In this document: piece by piece, positions 25,644 through 34,304 of the stretch
Numbering within the stretch: position 1 is the first letter of the stretch
Layout: every line of letters begins with the position of its first letter
NCBI RefSeq assembly: GCF_005406125.1
Contig: NZ_BIXZ01000007.1
Location: forward strand, 62,001-126,000
DNA length: 64,000 bases
Direction: 5' to 3'
DNA from: Haloarcula mannanilytica
Lineage (GTDB): Archaea > Halobacteriota > Halobacteria > Halobacteriales > Haloarculaceae
Made by a program: the position numbers and the translations under genes
Notes under the pieces: generated by a model
What the model saw: the letters and a program-made list of their open reading frames with translations, nothing else
Told to the model about the DNA's origin: nothing
Database searches by the model: none

Positions 25644-25959
25644 AGTTGCTGTGTTCGCTGTCGGCCCGTAGCTCCCCGAGTCGGCTCCGTGCGGGAACAC
25701 ACTGCATCACACTCAGCAGTCGGGACCAGACACGCGTTCGATACACGCCTCGAACCCTGCTAGCTTAGTCGGCAATGTGGAATAATGCAGCCTTTGAAAT
25801 AGCCCCTGATATTCGTCCACTGAGCAACCACAAACAGACGGAATATAGACAGTAGTAGCGTCATTGGTGGGACGTACCGAAGGTTTTTGTCGGGACCGGT
25901 GAAACGTCTACACAACCATATTGGGAGGCAGAGACCTCTCGTTTAGGAGCGACTGTACG
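25644..25959. other. Divergent spacer between folD and the TrpE/PabB gene
   Basis: No gene recognised. A stretch containing gggttcga near 25745 recalls a tRNA T-loop but has no supporting stems. Promoters for folD and the chorismate enzyme are expected here but could not be placed. Confidence 0.4.
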
Positions 25960-27471
25960 ATGAGTACTATTCGGTTCAGCACCGACGAGGAATCGTTCGC
26001 CGAAACTGCACGGGCGGCACCGGACGGAGCTCGTGTGCCGGTCGAAGCGCGCGTCACAGTCACCGATCCGTTCGAGGCGTACCGACGCGCACGGAGCGAG
26101 AACACTGAGGGCGTTTACCTCGAAACAACCGGCGGACAGTCCGGCTGGGGATACTTCGGCGTAGATCCGGTCGAACAGATCGAGGTCCCACAGGACCCAA
26201 CGCCCACACGGGACGGAAGCAGCGCGAGTATCGAGGCCATCGAGGAACTACTCGACCGTGAACACCTGGAACGGGGCGACTGTACGGTTCCGTACCCGTG
26301 TGGTGCCTTCGGGTGGCTATCGTACGACGTGGCCCGGGAGCTAGAGGACCTCCCGGAGACGACCGTTTCGGATGGGCTGCCACGGCTACAGCTGGGGGTG
26401 TTCGACTGTGTCGCCGCCTGGGAGGAGCCACGCGACGGTGCGGTCGAGATGCACGTGACGGCGTGTCCCATCGTTGATGGACCACCCGAAGAAGCGTATG
26501 AGCGCGGCCGTGAGAAGGCCCACAAGCTAGCCCAAAACGCCATCGACGGTGAGACACATGTCCAGTCCCAGCCGATCGCAGCGAGTCAGGCGACGTTCGA
26601 GAGCGACTGCGGCGAAGCGGCATTCGCCGAGCGGGTCCGACAGATAAAACAGTACGTCAGGGACGGCGACACGTTCCAGACGAACGTCTCACACCGACTG
26701 ACCGCCCCGGCGGCCGTCCATCCGGTCGACACCTTCGGTGCTGTCCGTCGGGTGAACCCCGCCCCGTACTCGGCGCTGCTTGAGTTCCCCGGTGTCGACC
26801 TCGTCAGTGCCAGCCCGGAACTGTTGCTGGATGTCGATGACGACCAGTTGCTCACGGAGCCGATTGCCGGCACGCGTCCGCGGGGCGCGACACCCGAAGA
26901 AGACGAGGAACTGGAGGCAGACCTCTGTAGCGACGAGAAAGAGCGGGCGGAACACGCAATGTTGGTCGATCTCGAACGCAACGACCTCGGGAAGGTCAGC
27001 GAGTACGGGTCCGTCGATGTCGCGGAGTACCGCCGCGTCGACCGGTACTCGGAGGTGATGCATCTCGTGTCCCTCGTGGAAGGGGAGTTACGTGACGGCG
27101 TGAGTATCGCTGAGGCGGTCGCGGCGGTGTTCCCCGGCGGGACCATCACCGGCGCGCCGAAACCACGGACGATGGAGATTATCGACGAAGTGGAGCAAAC
27201 CCGTCGCGGTCCCTACACCGGTAGCATCGGCGTCTTCGGTTTCGACGACCGAGCGACGCTGAACATCACCATCAGGACGCTCGTCCACTACGACGGCGAG
27301 TACCGGCTTCGCGTCGGGAGCGGCATCGTCCACGATTCCGTTCCGGCGGCAGAGTACCGGGAGACCCTGGACAAGGCCCGCGCGCTCGTCACCGCCGTCG
27401 ACGAGGCGCTCGGCGAACAGGGGTCGTTCGCGGTCGAATCCGCGACCGAACCGATGGAGGGGACGCGATGA
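25960..27471 (+). CDS. Anthranilate synthase component I / aminodeoxychorismate synthase component I
   Basis: A 503-aa chorismate-utilising enzyme. The C-terminal domain shows [92 protein letters not shown] and GPYTGSIG. The PIAGT motif carries Ala where E. coli PabB has the nucleophilic Lys (PIKGT); this favours anthranilate synthase (TrpE), but some PabB enzymes also lack that Lys. The folate-rich neighbourhood, and the absence of other trp genes, would fit p-aminobenzoate synthesis. Overlaps the amidotransferase gene by 4 bases. The start at 25960 gives [13 protein letters not shown]; an upstream TTG is less likely. Confidence 0.85.
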   Translation: MSTIRFSTDEESFAETARAAPDGARVPVEARVTVTDPFEAYRRARSENTEGVYLETTGGQSGWGYFGVDPVEQIEVPQDPTPTRDGSSASIEAIEELLDREHLERGDCTVPYPCGAFGWLSYDVARELEDLPETTVSDGLPRLQLGVFDCVAAWEEPRDGAVEMHVTACPIVDGPPEEAYERGREKAHKLAQNAIDGETHVQSQPIAASQATFESDCGEAAFAERVRQIKQYVRDGDTFQTNVSHRLTAPAAVHPVDTFGAVRRVNPAPYSALLEFPGVDLVSASPELLLDVDDDQLLTEPIAGTRPRGATPEEDEELEADLCSDEKERAEHAMLVDLERNDLGKVSEYGSVDVAEYRRVDRYSEVMHLVSLVEGELRDGVSIAEAVAAVFPGGTITGAPKPRTMEIIDEVEQTRRGPYTGSIGVFGFDDRATLNITIRTLVHYDGEYRLRVGSGIVHDSVPAAEYRETLDKARALVTAVDEALGEQGSFAVESATEPMEGTR

Positions 27472-28040
27472 TACTCATCATCGACAACTACGATTCCTTC
27501 GCCTACAATCTGGTCCAGTACGTCGGCGAGTTCGACGATGTCACCGTCCGTCGGAACGACGCAATAGATGTCGCCGGAATCCGTGCCCTCGATCCGGACG
27601 GTATCATCGTCTCACCGGGTCCCGGGACGCCGGCAGACGCCGGCGTGTCTATCGACGTGTTCGCCGAGACGGAGTACCCCGCACTGGGCGTTTGTCTGGG
27701 CCACCAGGCGCTCTGTGCGGCCCACGGCGCATCCGTCGGCCACGCACCGGACGTGGTCCATGGGAAGCCCTCGGAAGTCCGCCACGACGGGACCAGCCTG
27801 TACGACGGGATCGACAATCCCTTCGAGGTCGGCCGGTATCATTCGCTGGCTGTCGAGGCCACGGACCTTCCGGACCCGCTGGAAGAAACGGCTTACACGA
27901 ACGACGAGCAAGGTATTGTCATGGGTGTTCGCCACGTCGAGCGACCACACATCGGCGTCCAGTTCCACCCGGAGAGCATCCTCACCGACGCCGGGAAACA
28001 GATCGTCGAAAACTTCTGTACCGGTCTCGCGCAGGCCTGA
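27468..28040 (+). CDS. Glutamine amidotransferase subunit of anthranilate/aminodeoxychorismate synthase
   Basis: A 190-aa class I amidotransferase (TrpG/PabA). It delivers ammonia from glutamine to the preceding chorismate enzyme. Motifs: [28 protein letters not shown], the nucleophile Cys in [10 protein letters not shown], and the C-terminal His-Glu in [11 protein letters not shown]. The ATGA overlap with component I means coupled translation. Whether it serves tryptophan or folate synthesis depends on its partner. Confidence 0.92.
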   Translation: MILIIDNYDSFAYNLVQYVGEFDDVTVRRNDAIDVAGIRALDPDGIIVSPGPGTPADAGVSIDVFAETEYPALGVCLGHQALCAAHGASVGHAPDVVHGKPSEVRHDGTSLYDGIDNPFEVGRYHSLAVEATDLPDPLEETAYTNDEQGIVMGVRHVERPHIGVQFHPESILTDAGKQIVENFCTGLAQA

Positions 28041-28061
28041 ACTCGGCAGGGGACGGGCGGG

Positions 28062-29918
28062 TCACTTCTCGTCGGGCGGGTCCACGTCGTGGTGTGTCTG
28101 GACGTGTGGGAGCCGGTCGAGGACACGTCGAACGACGGACGTGTGCCCCCGCTCGTCTCGGTACCAGGTCACGGTCAGTCCGCCGGCCGCAACGAGCGAA
28201 ATGACGGCGAAGGGGCCACCGGTCAGGACAGCCAGCGCCTGTAGCGTCTCAGCACCGCCCAGGAGTAGCACTGAAACGGCCACCGCGCCCTGGAAGACGC
28301 CCCAGAAGGCGATGTGTGTTACCGACGGCGCGAATCCCCGACGTGTCGCAAGCACCGAGACGACGAGCGTCGACGTGTCCGCAGAGGTGGTGATGAACAC
28401 GACGATGAGCGCGAGAAACAGGAACATCAGGAGCTGTCCAAGCGGCAGCGACGCGAACAGGGGGAACCCCGCGACGGCTTCCGAGCCGCCGCGTTGCGCG
28501 ATGACGGCGAGGATGTCAGCCTGCCCCGTCCGCTGGACGAACAGCGACGTGCCACCGAGCAACAGGAACCAGACCATCGTCGCCGCCGACGTTGCGACGA
28601 CGGTCGTAAACACGACGGTCCTGACACGCCGACCGCGGGAGAGCGCTGCGACGAACAGCCCCGCGAAGGGTGCCCAGGAGAACCACCACGACCAGTTCCA
28701 GACCGTCCACTCGGCGACCCACTCTCCGCCCGTGTGGAGACTCAACGGGACGAACTCCAGCACGTAGACCCCAATCGCCTGTGTCCCCCGACTGATGATG
28801 AACGACCGGGGACCCACGGCGACGATGAGCAGCGCGAACAGGCCGAACAGGACGACGTTGAGGCCGGCGATCCGGCGGATACCGCGGTGAATCCCGGTTA
28901 CGCTGGAGACGACGAATATCAGCGTCAGTCCGCCGACGAACAGGACCGGTCCGATATCGCCGGCTGCCACGTCCCACTGGTAGTTGATACCGGCGAGGAA
29001 CTGCTCGCTCACCAGTGCCACCGAGGTGGCGATACCGCCGATAGTGGCGAAGACGGCCAGGATGTCGACTAGTGTTGCCCATACCGAGTCCAGTCCGTCA
29101 ACGCCGAGCACCGGTGCTAACACCGTCGAGACGCGAAGCGGAGCGTCCCGCGTGAACGCGAAGTACGCTATCGGGACGCCGATGACAGCGTATGCGCTCC
29201 AGGCCGAGAGGCCCCAGTGAAAGAGGGTGTACGTCAGGGCACCGGTGACCGCTCCCGGTGACTGTGGGGCTGTGCCGACGTACGGTGGCGGCTGGTCGTA
29301 GTGAAACAGGGCCTCAGTCGGTCCCCAGAACACCAGCCCGGCCGCAATGCCGGCAGTGAACACCAGCGTGAAGTACGTCGGGTAGGTGTAACTCGGTTCT
29401 GTGTCCGGACCGCCGAGTTTGATGTCACCCCACGGCCCCAGCAACAAGACCAGACAGTAACAGACGGAGAGAAAGACGGCGGCGAGAAACAGCGGTCCGG
29501 CGTCGCGTAACACCGTGGCTGCTGCGGCGTCGACGGCGCTCGTCGTCCGTGCCGGGAACGCTATCTGGAGCCCGAAGAACGCGGCGAACACGAGCACCGG
29601 GAACGCGAGGATTGCCGGCTCGTGCTGTGTGAGGAACCCGCGGACGGCCTGGCGGATATCGGTCCGGCGGACTCGGAGGAGCACGTCGGCCGCGGCCGGT
29701 TCGGCGTTGTCTTCGGAGTACGGAAGCAGGGCGATGTAACAGAGTCCCGAACTGAAAAACACGAGCGCGATAGTGAGCCACGCCGGGCCGGTCACGGCGT
29801 CGCCGACCAGCGTCGGAAAGAAGAACCCTGCAAGCACGAGTGCCCCGGACGCGGCACAGAGTGGTACCAGTAGCCGGCCGACGAGTTCCGCAATGCCACT
29901 GGCGTCCGAGGTGGCCAT
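28062..29918 (-). CDS. BCCT-family transporter (choline/betaine/carnitine type)
   Basis: A 618-aa secondary transporter with about twelve membrane helices. The family segment VFTAGIAAGLVFWGPTEALFHYDQPP (helix 3) and the aromatic-box segment TVWNWSWWFSWAPFAGLFVAALSRGRRVRTVV (helix 8) are unmistakable. BCCT carriers import glycine betaine, choline, carnitine or DMSP, often with Na+. Helix 3 lacks the common MGIG sequence, so ligand and coupling ion are open. The N-terminus is extended by about 130 residues with three extra hydrophobic stretches before the family core; the C-terminus is short. Convergent to the amidotransferase gene. It adds to the evidence that the region handles methylated onium compounds. 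Confidence 0.88.
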   Translation of the reverse strand: MATSDASGIAELVGRLLVPLCAASGALVLAGFFFPTLVGDAVTGPAWLTIALVFFSSGLCYIALLPYSEDNAEPAAADVLLRVRRTDIRQAVRGFLTQHEPAILAFPVLVFAAFFGLQIAFPARTTSAVDAAAATVLRDAGPLFLAAVFLSVCYCLVLLLGPWGDIKLGGPDTEPSYTYPTYFTLVFTAGIAAGLVFWGPTEALFHYDQPPPYVGTAPQSPGAVTGALTYTLFHWGLSAWSAYAVIGVPIAYFAFTRDAPLRVSTVLAPVLGVDGLDSVWATLVDILAVFATIGGIATSVALVSEQFLAGINYQWDVAAGDIGPVLFVGGLTLIFVVSSVTGIHRGIRRIAGLNVVLFGLFALLIVAVGPRSFIISRGTQAIGVYVLEFVPLSLHTGGEWVAEWTVWNWSWWFSWAPFAGLFVAALSRGRRVRTVVFTTVVATSAATMVWFLLLGGTSLFVQRTGQADILAVIAQRGGSEAVAGFPLFASLPLGQLLMFLFLALIVVFITTSADTSTLVVSVLATRRGFAPSVTHIAFWGVFQGAVAVSVLLLGGAETLQALAVLTGGPFAVISLVAAGGLTVTWYRDERGHTSVVRRVLDRLPHVQTHHDVDPPDEK

Positions 29919-30011
29919 ACCTCAATATTCAGTATCGAATACGTATATTACTATCCCACAGCCTGGTGCGCGTGGGTGGCAGAGGCACCCATCGCACGAC
30001 TTCGGGACGGC

Positions 30012-31262
30012 TCACTCGGAATCGTCAGTCCCGCCCGCTTCGTCTCTCGGCCCGCGTCCGTCCAACAGTGATTCGGTCTGGCCGCCGCCGAGTACCGACT
30101 GCCCCAGGAGCCGGCCGCCGATAGACCGGGGGTTGATAACTTCGTCCGCGCCGACGGTGCGGAACTTCTCGACGTGTTTCTCGTCGGTGGCCGCTGCGAC
30201 GATGCGGATGTCCGGATTGACGTTTTTCGTCGCAATGACAGCCAACACGTCGCGTGCGTCGTCGTTACTCCCCACCACAACGCCGCTTGCGGTTCCAACA
30301 CGTGCGTCCCGGAGGATGCCCTCGTCGGTAGGGTCACCCGTGAGAAGATTCACGCCTTCGCCTTGCAGCGACGCGACCGTTTCCTCGTCGGGCGTGACGA
30401 CGACGACCTCCGTCTCGTCGCCCAGTTCCTCAAGCAGCGATGCCGTAACGTCTCCGTACCCGAGGACGACGATGTGGTCCTCCAGGAGTGTGAGTTCTGA
30501 TGCAGTCATGACTCCGAATGCTGTCGCCATTCTGGATTCGATAGCCGGTCCGATGAGCGCGCCCACGGCGACGGTGAACGCGCCGGTCCCGAACAGGATG
30601 ATCGAGAGCGAAAACCACCGTGCTTCCGCCGTCATCGGAGTGATATCACCGTACCCGACCGTCGCGATGGTGACGATGACGTAGTAGACGGCATCGCCCC
30701 AGCTGTCGAGTTCGAGAAACTGACCTCGAAGCCCGTACGCGCCCACGGTCCCGTAGAGAACGACGCCAAAAATCGCTGACAGCGACGCGATCTGAATCGG
30801 CGAGAGGCCGAGCGACTGGTCGAATCGGTGGCGGTTTCGGACGAGCAACGGGTACGTGACCAGCGTTAGCACCAATAGCGGGATATCCGTGGGTTGGAAC
30901 GTGGCAAGCGGCAGCAGTACAAGCCCGAGGAACACCACCGACGCAACGCGCCAGGCGAGTCGTTTCCGCCGCTGGAGCCCGACCGTCACGAGTCCAAGCA
31001 CGAACGCGAACAGGACGCCGCCGAACCGAACAAAGGCCAGTGGCAGATCGACAGCTGCTGACAGCGGGCCATCGAGTACCAATGGTGTCTGGCTGAGGTT
31101 CGAAAGCCCGGTCACGAACGCCAGGAACGTGACGACCCCGGTCAGGACCACCGTCGGCTTCGCACCGGAGAACTCGTCCCAGTCGACGAATGGAACCCTG
31201 TCAGCCGGGTAGAACACGTCCTCTAGGGCCTTGTCCGTCGAATCCTCCGGCGCGTTAGCCAT
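30012..31262 (-). CDS. Potassium channel with RCK (TrkA-N) domain
   Basis: A 416-aa membrane protein. The N-terminal half has several membrane helices, ending in a pore loop with the selectivity filter ATVGYGDITP, followed by one more helix. The C-terminal half is a Rossmann-like RCK domain (HIVVLGYGDVTASLLEELGDETEVVVVTPDEE ... GDPTDEGILRDARVGTASGVVVGSNDDARDVLAVIATKNVNPDIRIVAAA). The first glycines read GYGDVT rather than GxGxxG. It should conduct K+ gated by a cytoplasmic ligand. The start may be at 31262 (MANAPEDS) or two codons earlier. Confidence 0.9.
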   Translation of the reverse strand: MANAPEDSTDKALEDVFYPADRVPFVDWDEFSGAKPTVVLTGVVTFLAFVTGLSNLSQTPLVLDGPLSAAVDLPLAFVRFGGVLFAFVLGLVTVGLQRRKRLAWRVASVVFLGLVLLPLATFQPTDIPLLVLTLVTYPLLVRNRHRFDQSLGLSPIQIASLSAIFGVVLYGTVGAYGLRGQFLELDSWGDAVYYVIVTIATVGYGDITPMTAEARWFSLSIILFGTGAFTVAVGALIGPAIESRMATAFGVMTASELTLLEDHIVVLGYGDVTASLLEELGDETEVVVVTPDEETVASLQGEGVNLLTGDPTDEGILRDARVGTASGVVVGSNDDARDVLAVIATKNVNPDIRIVAAATDEKHVEKFRTVGADEVINPRSIGGRLLGQSVLGGGQTESLLDGRGPRDEAGGTDDSE

Positions 31263-31434
31263 TACCATAGTGTTGTCGGAGTCGCCATAAAAAACACGCG
31301 GCGGACGGGCAGCGAACTCAAGGGCTCGGGCTGTGTAGCAGTGACCAGATGCACCGAGTATACGATCCGAAACATAACTGTATGCACAGCCTACTCACAG
31401 GGGATTGGAATCGAGTTTTCCGGAGACTAAACCG

Positions 31435-31845
31435 ATGAACGCGGCCGTCCTGTTCGGGCTGGGGACGATGATCGCCTGGGGGTTCTGGATCGCGTTTGGC
31501 AACATCGCATCGAGTACGATGGACCCCGAAACCGCGGCGTTCGTGTCGTACGCGACCGCAGCAGTCGCCACCGGCGTCTACGTCGTCGCCTCCGACGCCT
31601 CACTCGCGGTCACTAACCGTGGGCTGTTGTTCGCTGGAGCGGCCGGCATCGCGGCCGCTGTCGGGGTCGTGTCGACGTTCATCGGCGTCACTGTCGGATC
31701 GACATCGATCGTATCCACCATCGGTGGGATGTACTTCATCACCGCCGCTGTCATCGGTGTGATTGCTTTCGGGGAGTCAATGACACTGACGAAGGTTGCC
31801 GGAATCGGGCTGGCGCTGACCGCGATTGTCGTCATCAATCAGTGA
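31435..31845 (+). CDS. EamA/DMT-type half transporter
   Basis: A 136-aa integral membrane protein with about four to five helices (MNAAVLFGLGTMIAWGFWIAFGNIASSTMDPETAAFVSYATAA ... GGMYFITAAVIGVIAFGESMTLTKVAGIGLALTAIVVI). The C-terminal text is typical of the drug/metabolite superfamily's EamA unit. Being a single unit, it probably works as a dimer. The start at 31435 is chosen as the first methionine next to the hydrophobic core. Substrate unknown. Confidence 0.75.
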   Translation: MNAAVLFGLGTMIAWGFWIAFGNIASSTMDPETAAFVSYATAAVATGVYVVASDASLAVTNRGLLFAGAAGIAAAVGVVSTFIGVTVGSTSIVSTIGGMYFITAAVIGVIAFGESMTLTKVAGIGLALTAIVVINQ

Positions 31846-31935
31846 CTGGACACAACTGGTAAGCTCCAGAGAACGTTGTGCGGAGCTGACCCGGGACGGC
31901 CGGGATTTATGCGATGGGGTCGGGTACGTCCGGGC

Positions 31936-32316
31936 ATGAAGCGTGCAATCAGCACCGACGAGGCACCGGCCGCGGTCGGCGCGTACAGTCAGGCAACCAC
32001 GAACGGCGATCTCCTCATCACTGCCGGACAGCTCCCGCTGACCACTGATGGCGAACTGCTCGACGACGAGTCGGTCGCCGACCAGACACGACAGTGTCTC
32101 CGTAACGTCGAGGCGATTCTGGAGTCTGAAGGGCTCTCGCTGGACGACGTACTCAAAACGACGGTCTTCCTCGACGACATCGACGACTTCGACGCCTTCA
32201 ACGAGGCCTACAGCGAGTTCTTCGAGTCGGAGCCGCCGGCCCGGAGCGCCGTCGGTGCGGGGGCGGTTCCGAAAGGCGCAGCCGTCGAAATCGAAGCTAT
32301 CGCCACCACCGAGTAA
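31936..32316 (+). CDS. ridA: RidA-family reactive enamine/imine deaminase
   Basis: A 126-aa protein with the family signatures MKRAISTDEAPAAVGAYSQATTNGDLLITAGQLPL, LRNVEAILESEGLSLDDVLKTTVFLDDIDDF and PPARSAVGAGAVPKGAAVEIEAIA, including the ligand-binding Arg of the PPARSAV motif. RidA proteins hydrolyse reactive 2-aminoacrylate-type intermediates made by PLP enzymes. The start at 31936 is supported by the conserved N-terminus. Confidence 0.92.
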   Translation: MKRAISTDEAPAAVGAYSQATTNGDLLITAGQLPLTTDGELLDDESVADQTRQCLRNVEAILESEGLSLDDVLKTTVFLDDIDDFDAFNEAYSEFFESEPPARSAVGAGAVPKGAAVEIEAIATTE

Positions 32317-32340
32317 CAACGGGCGGGTTCGGTCCCGGTC

Positions 32341-32610
32341 TTATCGGAGTTCCATTTGTTCGGCACGCTCGGCTGCGAGGGCCGTGAGTTCGTCGACGCT
32401 ACTGTCAGAACGGTCCGCGAGGACGCGCAGCAACATTCCGAGTTGTATCGCTGCGGCCTCGCGGAGTTCAGCCGCTTCCTCAGTATCGTTGCCGAAGTAG
32501 TACTCGTGGCGACCGTCCTCGTGTATGATCCCGGTGTACACCGAGCGAAGGTCGTCCTCGGTGAGCGCGGCTGACGCTTCCGATTTCACGTCCTGAAATC
32601 GCGGATTCAT
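32341..32610 (-). CDS. Small helical haloarchaeal protein, unknown function
   Basis: An 89-aa acidic protein (MNPRFQDVKSEASAALTEDDLRSVYTGIIHEDGRHEYYFGNDTEEAAELREAAAIQLGMLLRVLADRSDSSVDELTALAAERAEQMELR). Helical, no motif or membrane span recognised. The ATG at 32610 is chosen; 11 further residues are possible upstream. Convergent to ridA. Confidence 0.6.
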   Translation of the reverse strand: MNPRFQDVKSEASAALTEDDLRSVYTGIIHEDGRHEYYFGNDTEEAAELREAAAIQLGMLLRVLADRSDSSVDELTALAAERAEQMELR

Positions 32611-32780
32611 TGGTCCGTATCCCCAATCACACTGCACCCACATTGTTGCAACGAAACTGTGTCACTCTCACTGTACTCACCCTGTTATCGGAGCGAGTAG
32701 TTGAGGGAGCCGTCTCTCAGCGTCCCGTCGGTGGGGTCCGCCAGGCTGGATTTTTAACCTTTCAGCACGACGCTCAATCT

Positions 32781-34304
32781 ATGACACAGGAACGGTCGGC
32801 CCTCGCCCACACCACTGTGGTCCGTGTGGCGACAGACGGGCGGCCGACGAGCGGGGACCGTGTCCTCACTGCGGCGCGTGATACGGCGGACTCGGTCCCG
32901 GTAGTCAGGACAGGACCGACGGGCATCACAGCGATGTCACCACTACTGCTGCTCACGAGTGACGGACGGACAGCATTCTACGGTGACCCGTCGCCGTCGG
33001 CCGTCCGCGAACTGGTCGGCGAACTGGAAGGAGGGACAGTCCCGACAGCAGCGGCGGACGCAGTCGTCGATCACGACCCGGACACGACAACGCTTCCAGT
33101 CCCGGAGAATGGGCCGCTCTCGACTGGGCAGCGTCACGTACTGGGTCCGTGCGGCTGGGCTGCCCCGCTGCACCCGGCCGATTGGTCGTTCGTCTCGACG
33201 GACCAGACGGCCGAGGCGGCGACCGACGCTGGACTGCTGGGGCGGGGTGGCAGGGACGCTGCCACCGACGCTCCCGTCGCTTCTGTCTGGGAAACGGCCA
33301 GAGCGACCGAGGGTGATCCAGTGGTCGTCTGTAACGCCAACGACGCCAGCGACCTCCCGACAGGCGATGAGACGCTCCTGTCCGGGGCACCGATGGCAGT
33401 CCTCGACGGGATCGCGGCAGTGGCCGAGTACCTGGACGCTGGCGACGCCGTCATCTACGTAAACGAGTCCCAGACAGACCTGCAAGCGGCGCTCCGAGAG
33501 GCTATCGAGGCGGCCGCCGACACGCTGCCCGTCGTTCCACAACTGGTCGCCGGACCCGACGAGTTCCGGGCGAGTGAACCGACGGCCGCACTCGAAGCTC
33601 TGGAAGGAGCCGACCGCATCGAACCGCGACTCCAGCCGCCGGTGCCGGCCAAACACGGCCTGTACGGCCGCCCGACAGTTATCCACACCCCGCGTACGTT
33701 CGCGCACGTCCAGCGAGCCATCGCAAACCCAGAGCGCATCGATGCCGACGCCACGGACCCCGGGACGCGAATCGTCACCGTCACCGGTGACGTGGCCGAC
33801 CAGGCCACAGTCGAACTCGGGTCCAGCGGGAGCCTCGCAACTGCCCGCGAGGCAGTCGAGATGGACGGTCCGTTCAAGATGGCCTGTGTCGGCGGCGTCC
33901 TCGGCGGCATCACGCGAAGTCTCGATGTCGCACCGACGGCTCAATCGCTCCGAGCCGCCGGTCTTGGGACCGACGGCGTCGTTGAACTGTTTGACAGCGA
34001 CCGCTGTGCAGTCGAGACGGTCGGGAAACGGGCTCGGTTTGCCTCCGAGGAGAACAGCGGCCGGTGCGTTCCCGGGCGCGAAGGCACGAAACAGCTCACC
34101 GAACTGCTGCGTGACGTGTATGATGGCACCTTCGAGAGCGAGAAAATACGCGAACTCGCTCGGGTGATGCGCGAGTCGAGTAACTGCCAGATCGGCGAAC
34201 ACGCCCCGCGGCCGGTGACCACGGCCATCGACGAGTTCGAACCCGAGTTCCGCGCCCACACGAACGGCCGCTGTCCCAGCGGCACTTGCACGGAGAAACT
34301 ATGA
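32781..34304 (+). CDS. NuoF-like beta subunit of formate dehydrogenase, with missing Fe-S ligands
   Basis: A 507-aa relative of the NADH-oxidising 51-kDa subunit (NuoF, HoxF, FdsB). Recognised segments: GLLGRGGRDAATD (degenerate FMN glycine loop), VVVCNANDAS (for VVCNADEGEP), HGLYGRPTVIHTPRTFAHV, GPFKMACVGGVLGG-like text, and EENSGRCVPGREGTKQLTELL. The usual ESCGxCxPCREGT cluster motif has lost two cysteines here (S and G instead), while SNCQIG and the terminal GRCPSGTC keep theirs. It may therefore bind FMN/NAD poorly or act structurally. The start at 32781 is chosen. Its stop overlaps the start of the alpha subunit (ATGA). Confidence 0.75.
   Translation: MTQERSALAHTTVVRVATDGRPTSGDRVLTAARDTADSVPVVRTGPTGITAMSPLLLLTSDGRTAFYGDPSPSAVRELVGELEGGTVPTAAADAVVDHDPDTTTLPVPENGPLSTGQRHVLGPCGWAAPLHPADWSFVSTDQTAEAATDAGLLGRGGRDAATDAPVASVWETARATEGDPVVVCNANDASDLPTGDETLLSGAPMAVLDGIAAVAEYLDAGDAVIYVNESQTDLQAALREAIEAAADTLPVVPQLVAGPDEFRASEPTAALEALEGADRIEPRLQPPVPAKHGLYGRPTVIHTPRTFAHVQRAIANPERIDADATDPGTRIVTVTGDVADQATVELGSSGSLATAREAVEMDGPFKMACVGGVLGGITRSLDVAPTAQSLRAAGLGTDGVVELFDSDRCAVETVGKRARFASEENSGRCVPGREGTKQLTELLRDVYDGTFESEKIRELARVMRESSNCQIGEHAPRPVTTAIDEFEPEFRAHTNGRCPSGTCTEKL

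Noticed and set aside
25740-25790. Possible tRNA on the minus strand, from text near gggttcgagg
   Set aside because: The T-loop-like bases are not enclosed by a 5-bp stem, and there is no D-arm, anticodon arm or acceptor stem pairing in the flanks.
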